DNA of 64,000 nt from Flavobacteriaceae bacterium (lineage in GTDB: Bacteria; Bacteroidota; Bacteroidia; Flavobacteriales; Flavobacteriaceae). Each line of letters begins with the position of its first letter. The first letter of the stretch is position 1. The notes under the pieces are model-generated. The model saw only the letters and a list, made by a program, of their open reading frames with translations. It was not told the DNA's origin and searched no databases. Both the position numbers and the translations under genes were made by a program. Below, piece after piece: positions 1 to 9,130 of the stretch. Location of the stretch: the NCBI GenBank assembly GCA_028280265.1, contig JANQMD010000013.1:27744-91743 (forward strand), given 5' to 3'.

Positions 1-208
1 AAGAAGAATCAACAGGGAAAAAATCTAATCCTTTAAAGTTTTTTAAATCTCTTTTTTTGAGAGGTGATTTAGAAGCATCTTTATAAACAGCATTTAATTT
101 TTTTTGATAATCTGTGAGGCCAGATATTGGTCTTTTACCTTGTGAAGAACAAGAAACAAGACAAAAAGAACATAAAATAATTGTGATTATATTTTTAAAA
201 TTAATCAT
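1..208 (-). CDS. DUF1684-like lipoprotein, N-terminal part (runs off window start)
   Basis: Reverse-strand reading from ATG at 208: MINFKNIITIILCSFCLVSCSSQGKRPISGLTDYQKKLNAVYKDASKSPLKKRDLKNFKGLDFFPVDSS; lipobox (LVSC) and KDASKSPL..D.KNFKGLDFFPVD resemble DUF1684. Not in the ORF track. Confidence 0.65.
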   Translation of the reverse strand, partial: MINFKNIITIILCSFCLVSCSSQGKRPISGLTDYQKKLNAVYKDASKSPLKKRDLKNFKGLDFFPVDSS

Positions 209-581
209 CATGGAGTTTTTTAATCATATTGTTTTTAGGTGAATCAGGACTATAAAGGATGTTGATAGAGTCATTTACTCGAATGGGCTTATCAAAAAAA
301 TCTTTAAAATCTTTTTTCTCAACTGTTCTGATACTAGTAATTTTTTCACCTGCTTTAGTCGAAAATTGAAATGTAAAAATATAATTTTCTATACGTTTTC
401 CTTCTAATTCATTTGCATTGTAATCATTTATATCAATATCTGTTACTAGAGCTAAAGTTTCAATTCCATTTTCTTCTAATTTTGATATTTTATAATCATT
501 CCACCAATTAGAAACAAACAAAGAGATGACTAACAAGGAAAAAACAATAATAACGTAATGACTGGTTTTGAATTTTTTCAT
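201..581 (-). CDS. DUF3592-like small membrane protein
   Basis: ORF with one N-terminal TM helix and a DUF3592-like extracytoplasmic domain. Confidence 0.5.
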   Translation of the reverse strand: MKKFKTSHYVIIVFSLLVISLFVSNWWNDYKISKLEENGIETLALVTDIDINDYNANELEGKRIENYIFTFQFSTKAGEKITSIRTVEKKDFKDFFDKPIRVNDSINILYSPDSPKNNMIKKLHDD

Positions 582-680
582 AAGAAGTATTTTTTATTAA
601 AAATACAAAAAGTTACCTCTCTTTTTAGTTAATCTTAAAAAAATATGTAGCTTTACATCATTCAACAACAAAAGCGAATC

Positions 681-755
681 ATGAGAATCGTCAATACAAA
701 TACATCAAAGCAGTGGATTTCTACAATCCATAGCCGGGTAATGTATGTGTTTTGA
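681..755 (+). CDS. putative 24-aa leader peptide upstream of MFS transporter
   Basis: ATG..TGA: MRIVNTNTSKQWISTIHSRVMYVF; lies directly ahead of an intrinsic terminator whose 5' arm it can pair with. Confidence 0.4.
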   Translation: MRIVNTNTSKQWISTIHSRVMYVF

Positions 756-784
756 TGATATAGAAATAAGATCTATCAATACAG

Positions 785-818
785 AAAGTCCGGCTATTTA
801 GCCGGACTTTTTATTTTA
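785..818 (+). terminator. intrinsic terminator / candidate attenuator
   Basis: AAAGTCCGGCT-ATTT-AGCCGGACTTT followed by T-rich tract, located before the MFS start codon. Confidence 0.75.
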
Positions 819-843
819 TAATAACTCTCAATCAACTAAAAAA

Positions 844-2058
844 ATGAAAAAGCTATACTTTACTTATTTAGATACTTTCAAAGGCCTCTCAACAGAAGTT
901 TGGTGGCTCTCTCTCATAACATTAATCAACAGAGCAGGAACCATGGTGATTCCTTTTTTATCATTGTACTTGAATGAAAGTTTGAACTTCACTAAAGATG
1001 ATATTGCTTTAGTTATGATATTCTTTGGGGTAGGATCTGTGGGAGGCTCATGGTTAGGAGGGAAGCTAACAGATATGATTGGTTACTATAAAGTTATGTT
1101 TATTAGTTTAATTCTAACAGGCATTTCATTTGTAGTATTACAATATGTAAACTCAATGCTAGGTTTTGGAATAGGCATTTTAATATTAATGCTTATAGCA
1201 GATACTTTTAGGCCTGCTATGTTTGTCGCATTAAAAGCATATAGTAAAGAAGAGAATAGAACTCGTTCTTTAACACTTATAAGACTGGCAATTAATCTTG
1301 GATTTACAGCAGGACCAGCATTAGGAGGAATTATTATTACATATCTTGGATATTTAGGGCTATTTTGGGTAGACGGAGTTACTTGCCTGATGGCAGGGAT
1401 TTTACTATTAGTAGTCTTAAACCCTAAAAAAGCAAAGGTTCATGATGAAGTCTCTGTAGTAGATAACCCTATCTCTGTATATTCAGACAAAGCATTCTGG
1501 GTCTTTTTTGTTGCCATGTTCATCTTTGGATTCATCTTTTTACAATATTTCTCTACGATTCCATTATACTATTCAGAAGCACAATTTTTGAGTAAATTAG
1601 AGATAGGGCTACTTTTAGGAATGAACGGCTTTGTTATTGTTGCCTTAGAGATGCCATTAATTGCTTGGATAGAAAAAAGAAAGACCACTCTTACTCAATT
1701 GATGTTGGTAGGAATGATACTTACAGGAGTAAGTTTTGTAGTTCTATATGTAACTGAGTGGATAGGAATACTTATAATTGGAATGTTACTAATGACCGTT
1801 GGAGAAATGATCTTTTTTCCTTTTTCAAATGCATTTGCGGTAGAGAGATCTAAAAAGGGTAAAATGGGTGAGTACATGGGGCTATATACCATTGCTTTTT
1901 CATTATCTCATATTGTTTCTCATTATACAGGATTAAAATTGATAGTGGCTTTTGGGTATGATATGACTTGGGTTATTATTTCAGCCATTTCTTTTATTGG
2001 AGTCCTTTGTTTATGGCTTTTAAAACAGTTTCTTAAAAAAGAAAAATTAACATTATGA
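844..2058 (+). CDS. MFS transporter
   Basis: 404 aa polytopic, MFS-type motif GGKLTDMIGYYKV. Confidence 0.9.
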   Translation: MKKLYFTYLDTFKGLSTEVWWLSLITLINRAGTMVIPFLSLYLNESLNFTKDDIALVMIFFGVGSVGGSWLGGKLTDMIGYYKVMFISLILTGISFVVLQYVNSMLGFGIGILILMLIADTFRPAMFVALKAYSKEENRTRSLTLIRLAINLGFTAGPALGGIIITYLGYLGLFWVDGVTCLMAGILLLVVLNPKKAKVHDEVSVVDNPISVYSDKAFWVFFVAMFIFGFIFLQYFSTIPLYYSEAQFLSKLEIGLLLGMNGFVIVALEMPLIAWIEKRKTTLTQLMLVGMILTGVSFVVLYVTEWIGILIIGMLLMTVGEMIFFPFSNAFAVERSKKGKMGEYMGLYTIAFSLSHIVSHYTGLKLIVAFGYDMTWVIISAISFIGVLCLWLLKQFLKKEKLTL

Positions 2059-2432
2059 TTTTAAACCAAATAACCATTCCTTCTTTAGATGTAGAGAAAG
2101 GAACCGAATTTTATCAAAAGTTAGGCTTGCATCTCATTGTAGATGCAAGGCCTAGATATGTACGCTTCGAATTGCCTGATGGAGATGCAACGTTTTCCAT
2201 ACATTGGGTAGAGGAATTGCCCAAAGGAGAAGGCATTACTGTTTACTTTCAGAATGAAAATTTAGATGAAGTCGTTGCAGAACTTCAGCAGAAAGGAATT
2301 GAATTTGATTTGCTTCCTACTGATCAACCTTGGTTGTGGCGTGAAGCTCGTTTAAAAGATCCCGATGGGAATCAACTAATTATTTATAGTGCAGGCGAAA
2401 ACAGGAAAAATCCGCCATGGAGGGTTAATTAA
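2055..2432 (+). CDS. VOC (glyoxalase/bleomycin resistance) family protein
   Basis: ITIPSLDVEKGTEFYQKLGL..DPDGNQLIIY; overlaps end of MFS gene by 4 nt, likely co-transcribed. Confidence 0.85.
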   Translation: MILNQITIPSLDVEKGTEFYQKLGLHLIVDARPRYVRFELPDGDATFSIHWVEELPKGEGITVYFQNENLDEVVAELQQKGIEFDLLPTDQPWLWREARLKDPDGNQLIIYSAGENRKNPPWRVN

Positions 2433-2497
2433 CCTCAGTTTGACATATTTTTTGCCTTTTATTAGTCATTACTTAAGCTTTTGGTTATTAAGACGGT

Positions 2498-2572
2498 GTC
2501 ATTCCGACAGAGTGAAACGACGAGGAATCTGAGATTTCTCAATCGATTCTCCAAATCTGATTTCGAAATGAC
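2498..2572. repeat. dispersed palindromic repeat (GTCATTnCGA...TCGAAATGAC type)
   Basis: gtcattccgacagagtgaaacgacgaggaatctgagatttctc...aaatctgatttcgaaatgac with complementary ends. Confidence 0.55.
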
Positions 2573-2639
2573 ATTAATTGATAAGAAATATGAATTAATG
2601 ATTTGAATTTCAGGGACTATTAAATTTATCTGATATTCA

Positions 2640-3065
2640 TTAGTTTTTACGGATCTCTGCCTGTCGCATAGGCATACTATCAATTAAGACGAATAGCTTT
2701 TTCGATGTCAGCAGTTTTGTTTGCCGGAGTTTGATACCGCCATCCAAGCCAATGAGAACGATTTCAAAGTTGTCTTCTTTCTTTTTCATATCCACATAAA
2801 TTGTGTTTGATGGAGGAGCAATGGTGCTTTCAAGTCCTTTTTTGTAGCTGTTAGGCATGATCTGATATACAACAAGTTTTCGCTCCTTCAATCCATTAAC
2901 ATCCTTTTTGAGAAGTTGAAGCTGACTTTCAATTTTCGAAAAATTATCACTCAATACCAACAAAACTCGATCTTTCCATTCGTGTTTGGTGATGTCTTGT
3001 GAAAATGAAATGCCAGCACTAAAAAGTACCAGCATTCCAAAAAATAGGTTTTTCAAAAAACGCAT
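2640..3065 (-). CDS. DUF4174-like protein
   Basis: signal peptide; HEWKDRVLLVLSD...LIGLDGGIKLRQT...IDSMPMRQAEI typical of DUF4174. Confidence 0.65.
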   Translation of the reverse strand: MRFLKNLFFGMLVLFSAGISFSQDITKHEWKDRVLLVLSDNFSKIESQLQLLKKDVNGLKERKLVVYQIMPNSYKKGLESTIAPPSNTIYVDMKKKEDNFEIVLIGLDGGIKLRQTKLLTSKKLFVLIDSMPMRQAEIRKN

Positions 3066-4987
3066 TATTTCAAAACGGTAAATTCAATACTAGAATCTGC
3101 AAAAACCGTATGTGTTTGGGTTTTAAAATCTTTCTCGTCCGCTTTGTAGATATTGTCTACATAGGTTTGAGGATTCAGATCAATCAATGGAAACCAAGTA
3201 CTTTGCACTTGGATCTGTAGTTTATGCCCTTTCTTAAACGTGTGAAAAACATCCTGTAGCTTAATATTTACATTCGTTTTTTTATTAGGAGTAAAGGGTT
3301 TTGGCTTGCTGAAACTGTTTCGGTAGCGTCCTCGTAACACCTCACTTCTTACCATCAAATGATAGTTGCTCATTTTTAGATGATCTTGCAACTCATCATT
3401 GTTTTCTTCAGCATCTACGGGATGCACATCAATGACTTTGACAATCCAATCGGCAGCAGTTCCCGTAGTAGCGACTTTTAACTTGGCTAAAATATCTCCA
3501 GTCAAAGTGAGGTCTTTTTCCAATATATCAGTTTCAAAAACCAATACATCGGGCCTTCTTGCTGCAAATCGTTGATCATCAGTCATGTATTTTCGAGGAG
3601 TAAATACCGTTTTAATATCTTCAGAGTAAGGTACAGGACGCTTGATGTCACTGATAAAACGGATACCTTTATTTGATTTTTTTGTCGAAGTCAACTCTTG
3701 ATTTTCAGATAAAAACATCTCTTGTTTGGTAGCATTTTTTGGAGGCCAAGAATCATAAGATTTCCACTCTTTTCTACCCGAATCATATACATAAGCTTCA
3801 GGAAGTCCAGCATTTTTAGAACCATCTCCTTTTAAGAAATGATTGAAAAACTTCGTTTCTACATCGTCCTGAAAATGAATGGAGATAGAATCTCCAAAAT
3901 AATAGTTTCCTACTGCATTTCGTTTACTTCTTCTTGCCCATCTTCCATGATCCCAAGGACCAAAAACCATAATATTGTAATTATCTGGATTGTGCTTTTC
4001 TATACCCTTGTATGTCTCTAGAGGACCGTATAAATCTTCGGCATCGAACCAACCACCAACGACCATGGTAGCAACAGTAGAAGGGACTTTGTCTAAATGC
4101 TGAATGATTCCTTTGCTTTGCCATACTTCATCATAATTTGGATGTTCGGTAATCTCTTTCCAAAAGAAATCATCTACTTTATCCTCGCTCTTGGGGTTGG
4201 CATTGTCCAGCTTTTCATATTGAAAATATTTGTTTAAGTTCTTCAACGGACCAGCATCTAAGAAAAACTGATACTGATCTTGTGTTCCTAAACTAGGAAG
4301 TGAATACCAGGCTGTATCTGTGGGCGAATCTTTATAAGTGCCAAACAAAGAAATTGCTCTAAAATAACTTAACAAAAAAGCTCCGTTGTGATGAAAATCG
4401 TCGAAATAGAAATCGCCAATACATGCCTGTGGCGAAGAAGCCTTCAAAGCAGGATGAGCCTCTACGGTTGAAGTGGTTGCATAATGACCAGGATAAGAAA
4501 TTCCCCATGTTCCCACTCGACCATTGTTGTTTTCTACATTGTTAATCAGCCAATCAATGGTATCATAAGTATCCGAAGATTCATCAGTTTGTGTCGAGTC
4601 TTTTTTATTCGGAATAAAAGCCCGCATATTGTCATAAATTCCTTCACTCATCCATCGCCCTCTTACATCCTGATAAACGATGATATTCCCTTCTTTCATT
4701 AAGTTCACATTCGGACCTATGTTGGATTTCATTTGCCCTTGCCCATAAGGTCGAGAACTGTACGGAGTTCTTTGCATTAAGATGGGGTATTTTTTACTCT
4801 TGTCTTTAGGAGAATAAATAGTGGTGTGTAGTTTTACACCATCTCTCATGGCAATATCTACTTCTTGTTTGGTGTAATTGTCTTCTACAAAAGTGTCTTT
4901 GGAGTTTTCGCTAACTTTTTCCTCAGTTGGATTACAACCGAAGAGTACCAATGCACTTAAAAGTAAAAAAGGTAGAATGTTTTTCAT
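3065..4987 (-). CDS. CocE/NonD family hydrolase (X-Pro dipeptidyl-peptidase-like), lipoprotein
   Basis: MRDGVKLHTTIYSPK..PILMQRTPY, GTWGISYPGHYA nucleophile elbow; start placed at MKNILPFLLLSALVLFGCN rather than the track start at 5194. Confidence 0.88.
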   Translation of the reverse strand: MKNILPFLLLSALVLFGCNPTEEKVSENSKDTFVEDNYTKQEVDIAMRDGVKLHTTIYSPKDKSKKYPILMQRTPYSSRPYGQGQMKSNIGPNVNLMKEGNIIVYQDVRGRWMSEGIYDNMRAFIPNKKDSTQTDESSDTYDTIDWLINNVENNNGRVGTWGISYPGHYATTSTVEAHPALKASSPQACIGDFYFDDFHHNGAFLLSYFRAISLFGTYKDSPTDTAWYSLPSLGTQDQYQFFLDAGPLKNLNKYFQYEKLDNANPKSEDKVDDFFWKEITEHPNYDEVWQSKGIIQHLDKVPSTVATMVVGGWFDAEDLYGPLETYKGIEKHNPDNYNIMVFGPWDHGRWARRSKRNAVGNYYFGDSISIHFQDDVETKFFNHFLKGDGSKNAGLPEAYVYDSGRKEWKSYDSWPPKNATKQEMFLSENQELTSTKKSNKGIRFISDIKRPVPYSEDIKTVFTPRKYMTDDQRFAARRPDVLVFETDILEKDLTLTGDILAKLKVATTGTAADWIVKVIDVHPVDAEENNDELQDHLKMSNYHLMVRSEVLRGRYRNSFSKPKPFTPNKKTNVNIKLQDVFHTFKKGHKLQIQVQSTWFPLIDLNPQTYVDNIYKADEKDFKTQTHTVFADSSIEFTVLK

Positions 4988-5156
4988 AAGGGAAAATTTT
5001 AATTTCTTTCTCGATAAAAATACGGATTGTTTGTGAGATCTTACTTCAGAATCTCTGGCATTTTTTAAGAACCGCAAATAACACTGAATTGTATTATGTG
5101 TAATTTTACAAGTGTTAAATTTAGTTATTGTTGATATTTTTGCCTTAAATTTAAGA

Positions 5157-5184
5157 TTGCTTAAAAATTTAACAAGTACCTTTG
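5157..5184 (+). promoter_or_regulatory. Bacteroidota-type promoter (TTG-N17-TACCTTTG)
   Basis: -7 element TAnnTTTG at 5177-5184, TTG at 5157-5159. Confidence 0.45.
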
Positions 5185-5210
5185 TAGGGAACAAATCAAT
5201 CTTAAATATT

Positions 5211-5576
5211 ATGTCAACAATAAAAAAAGCAATTTTCTTTCTTCTTTTTACTGGACTATTTAGCGTTTCTATATCAGCTCAAAATAAAAATACTGATGTA
5301 AATGTGGGAAGTGTTTTTACCATAGGTGAAGTTGAACAAGACAACTACAAATACATTAATTTCCCAAAAGCGAATTTTGTGATTAAAAAAGGTGGAATTG
5401 TCAACTACAATTTGATAAGAGGAAAAAAAGTTGAAGTAACTTCTGTAAAGAAGAAAGAAAAAGGAACGTTAGCAACAATTAAATTAGTTTCAGGGAAGCG
5501 TTTTTTTGGTAGTCATAAGTATGTTACTGTATACATAGACAAAGCTATAGAAAGCAATGAACTGCAATCAAAGTAA
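5211..5576 (+). CDS. hypothetical secreted protein
   Basis: signal peptide MSTIKKAIFFLLFTGLFSVSISAQ; start moved inside the track ORF (5112). Confidence 0.6.
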   Translation: MSTIKKAIFFLLFTGLFSVSISAQNKNTDVNVGSVFTIGEVEQDNYKYINFPKANFVIKKGGIVNYNLIRGKKVEVTSVKKKEKGTLATIKLVSGKRFFGSHKYVTVYIDKAIESNELQSK

Positions 5577-5660
5577 AAGAAATGATATTATTGAGAAAGA
5601 CTGTCTGTGAAGATGGTCTTTTTTTGTGCAAATAATTAGATTTTAAATATTTTTGACGAT

Positions 5661-6419
5661 ATGCTAAAGAAAGTACTCATGAACCGAATTTTGATTTTGT
5701 TGGTGATATCATGTATGATGTCCTGCATTTCTAATGAGAAAAACAAAACACAAGAAAAGGCAAATACTCAAAAGAGTACTCCAGAGATAAAGCCGAATAG
5801 GTATAATGTTGCTTTTTTAATCATGGATGGAACATTTAATACAGAGCTTACAGCTCCCTATGATATTTTCCAGCACACGATTTTTAGAAAAGGAATCAAA
5901 CCCATGAATGTGTTTACTGTAGCTGATACAGACGAGCCTATTGTCACATTTGAGGGAATGCGCATTCTTCCTGATTTTAATTACTTGAAAGATAGTTTAC
6001 CCAGGATTGATATTCTGGTTGTACCCAGTGCAGAACATCATTTAGATTCTGATTTAGAAAATACACAGATGATCAATTTTGTAAAGAGAGTAGGAGACGA
6101 AGCCCAATTTGTTACCTCGCATTGCGACGGAGCTTTTGTGTTGGCGAAAGCCGGTTTGTTAAATGGAAAAGTATCGACGACATTTCCGAGTGATATTGAT
6201 AAAATGAGAGCAATGTTTCCAGATTTAGACATTCGTAAAGAAGTTTTATTTGTTCATGATGGAAATACCATTACATCTGCAGGTGGCGCTAAATCCTTTG
6301 AAGCAGCATTGTATTTGTGTGAATATTTATATGGACCTGAAATTGCGAGAAGCTTGGCAGGAGGCTTGGTGATCGATTGGAAGTTAGAAGAAGTTCCACA
6401 TTTGATTTTAAATGATTAG
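5661..6419 (+). CDS. DJ-1/PfpI family protein, lipoprotein
   Basis: lipobox VISCMMSC; nucleophile elbow FVTSHCDGAFVLAKAG; TSAGGAKSFEAAL. Actual start may be Met at 5679. Confidence 0.8.
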   Translation: MLKKVLMNRILILLVISCMMSCISNEKNKTQEKANTQKSTPEIKPNRYNVAFLIMDGTFNTELTAPYDIFQHTIFRKGIKPMNVFTVADTDEPIVTFEGMRILPDFNYLKDSLPRIDILVVPSAEHHLDSDLENTQMINFVKRVGDEAQFVTSHCDGAFVLAKAGLLNGKVSTTFPSDIDKMRAMFPDLDIRKEVLFVHDGNTITSAGGAKSFEAALYLCEYLYGPEIARSLAGGLVIDWKLEEVPHLILND

Positions 6420-6503
6420 ATAGTCAATACATCTGTTACACAAGAGAGTTTTATGTAAGCCTCAGAAGAAAGTTGTATTTTTAGAATCCTTAATTATAAC
6501 TAC

Positions 6504-9038
6504 ATGCGACTAAAAAACAAACTTCTTTACGTATTTTTATTTCTATTATCCTTTCAGCTGACTGCTCAAGATTATTTCTTCAAAGACAAAGCACCCTTCA
6601 ATCCTCAAATTCCAAGTCCAGAGGAATTTTTGGGATATCCGATAGGTGAGCAGCATACACGTCATGATCAAATGGTCGCATATTTTTACAAGTTGGCAGA
6701 AGTATCTGATCGAGCTGAAATTGAAGTGTACGGATATACACATGAAAAGAGAAAGTTAGTCATGCTGAGAGTCTCTACTCCGCAGAACCTTCAAAATATT
6801 GAAAGCATAAAAGGCGAACATTTAAAGTTTGTAGACCCAAAGCAAAGTCCCAAAAACTATAATGAAGTCCCTGTCTTTATTCAGCTAGGGTATAATGTTC
6901 ATGGGAACGAACCTTCCGGAGGAGAAGCTGCTTTGCTAACAGCTTACACCTTGGTAGCCTCTAATAGTGCAGAAGTACAAAACTACTTAAACAACTCTGT
7001 TGTCTTTATTGATCCAGTCATCAATCCAGATGGAAGAGATCGTCATACTCAATGGGCCAATCAATACAAAGCTTACTCTTTGGTTTCTGATAATTTGGAT
7101 GCTGAGCACAACGAAATGTGGCCAAGAGGGAGAACCAATCATTATTGGTTTGATTTGAATAGAGACTGGTTGTTAGCTGTACATCCTGAAAGTCAGGGTA
7201 AATTGAAGTGGTATCACAATTGGTATCCGAATGTGGTGACTGATTTTCATGAAATGGGAACCAATAGTCACTACTTTTTTGAGCCCATGAAGCCGATTGG
7301 ATCTCAAGACCCTATCATGCCCAAAGAAAACTATGAAGACCTAAACAACTTGTTTGCTCCTTACTACGCGAAAACCTTGGATAATATAGGCTCTTTGTAT
7401 TACACCAAAGAATCTTTTGACGGTACATATCCAGGTTATGGATCTTCATATCCCGATTTACAAGGAGCTTTGGCTTTGTTATTCGAACAAGCGAGTTCCA
7501 GAGGTCATATTCAAGATACAGATTATGGGAAAATCACTTTTCCTTTCACGATTAGAAATCAGTATCTATCCAGTATTGCTACCATCAAAGCTGCTGTTGA
7601 GAACAAAGCCACGCTTAGAAAATACCAACAAGACTTTTTTAAGTCAGCAGTCAGTAAAAAAGCAAAATCAGGATTTGCAGCCTATGAATTTGGTGATGAT
7701 TATGATCAAAACAGAAACAAAGCTTTCATCGACTTCCTATTGAAGCACAAAATCAAAGTATATAAGAAAAGCAATCGATTTGCTGTTCCTTTGAAACAGA
7801 ACCAACATCGAATGGTACAAACTATGTTTGAAACCTACAACAAATACAGAGACAGTGTTTTTTACGATGCATCGGCTTGGAGTGTGTCTAATTTTTACAA
7901 CATGAAGTCGAAGGGATTGAAATCCTATCGTCTCGGAACAGAAATCACTTCTACAGAGGGAATGGTGAATCCAGCAAAGGTTTCCAAAACAGCATATGCT
8001 TATCTGATGAGTTGGGACGATTATTATGCACCAGCAGCATTGAATTATTTACAACAAAAAGGATTGCAAGCTGCCGTTGCAATGAAGCCTTTTACAGCGA
8101 ATACGAATGCAGGAAATCGATCTTTTCACTATGGAGCCATTATGATTCCTGTGAGTAAGCAGAAAATGAACGCTGAGAAAGTTTTTGAGGTTGTTTCTCA
8201 AGCGCAAAGAAAATTCAATGTTCCTGTTTTTTCTACGAATACAGGATTCAGTATCAAGGGGATTGATTTAGGGAGTAATAACTTTAGAAAAATTCAAAAG
8301 CCCAAAGTAGCCATGCTTGTGGGAGATGGTGTATACTCGTACGAAGCAGGTGAGGTATGGCATCTTTTGGACACGAGGGTTCACATGCCATTGACCAAAC
8401 TACAGTTAAGGTCTTTTGGGAGAGTCTCTTTAGATAAGTATACCACTTTGGTAATGGTTTCGGGGAGTTACGGTCAATTAGATTCTATTCAAAGAAAGAA
8501 AATCAAAGATTGGGTGGGAAAGGGCAATACGCTAATTACCATCGGAAGGGCATCGCAATGGGCCATTCAAAGAAAGCTGGTAAAAGAGAGTTTAACCAAA
8601 GCGCCAAGAAGCAAAGACAAGTCAAAAGAAGTCAAAAGGTTGCCTTATGTTGAAGCTTCAGAGCACATAGGAAGAGAGCGTTTGGGAGGCGCTATTTTTG
8701 AAGTAGACTTGGATGTAACGCATCCACTAGGATTTGGATACAGAGATGCGAGATTGCCCATATATAAAAACAATAGGGTATTTCTTCAACCGAGTAAAAA
8801 TCCTTATGCTACTGTAGCGAAATATACCAAAGACCCACATATAGATGGTTATGTGTCTTCAAAGAACTTAGAAACCTATTTAAAGCCTTCAGCATCATTG
8901 ATTGTGAGTCGACTAGGTAGAGGAAGAGTGGTATTATTTGCAGACAATCCAAACTTTAGAGGAGCTTGGTACGGAACCAATAGACTCTTTTTAAATGCAC
9001 TCTTTTTAGGAAATCATATTTCAATTCCAAGGAACTAA
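6504..9038 (+). CDS. M14 family zinc carboxypeptidase
   Basis: signal peptide; GYNVHGNEPSGGEAAL; NPDGRDRH; FDLNRDW; DFHEMG. Confidence 0.88.
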   Translation: MRLKNKLLYVFLFLLSFQLTAQDYFFKDKAPFNPQIPSPEEFLGYPIGEQHTRHDQMVAYFYKLAEVSDRAEIEVYGYTHEKRKLVMLRVSTPQNLQNIESIKGEHLKFVDPKQSPKNYNEVPVFIQLGYNVHGNEPSGGEAALLTAYTLVASNSAEVQNYLNNSVVFIDPVINPDGRDRHTQWANQYKAYSLVSDNLDAEHNEMWPRGRTNHYWFDLNRDWLLAVHPESQGKLKWYHNWYPNVVTDFHEMGTNSHYFFEPMKPIGSQDPIMPKENYEDLNNLFAPYYAKTLDNIGSLYYTKESFDGTYPGYGSSYPDLQGALALLFEQASSRGHIQDTDYGKITFPFTIRNQYLSSIATIKAAVENKATLRKYQQDFFKSAVSKKAKSGFAAYEFGDDYDQNRNKAFIDFLLKHKIKVYKKSNRFAVPLKQNQHRMVQTMFETYNKYRDSVFYDASAWSVSNFYNMKSKGLKSYRLGTEITSTEGMVNPAKVSKTAYAYLMSWDDYYAPAALNYLQQKGLQAAVAMKPFTANTNAGNRSFHYGAIMIPVSKQKMNAEKVFEVVSQAQRKFNVPVFSTNTGFSIKGIDLGSNNFRKIQKPKVAMLVGDGVYSYEAGEVWHLLDTRVHMPLTKLQLRSFGRVSLDKYTTLVMVSGSYGQLDSIQRKKIKDWVGKGNTLITIGRASQWAIQRKLVKESLTKAPRSKDKSKEVKRLPYVEASEHIGRERLGGAIFEVDLDVTHPLGFGYRDARLPIYKNNRVFLQPSKNPYATVAKYTKDPHIDGYVSSKNLETYLKPSASLIVSRLGRGRVVLFADNPNFRGAWYGTNRLFLNALFLGNHISIPRN

Positions 9039-9060
9039 AACAAAAACCCATGAAAAAACT

Positions 9061-9111
9061 AAAAAAGCCACTGGCTACTGAAATAAATTCAGCACAGGCA
9101 GTGGCTTTTTT
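9061..9111. terminator. bidirectional terminator between convergent genes
   Basis: AAAAAAGCCACTG...CAGTGGCTTTTTT. Confidence 0.65.
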
Positions 9112-9130
9112 GGTTTTTAAAAATTATAGG

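Noticed and set aside
681-755. Resemblance of leader peptide segment ISTIH to the ErmC leader segment ISTVH
   Set aside because: Five-residue similarity can easily be chance; not used as evidence for a macrolide-specific mechanism.
2462-2683. 73-aa reverse ORF
   Set aside because: Consists mostly of the palindromic repeat at 2498-2572 translated; not protein-like.
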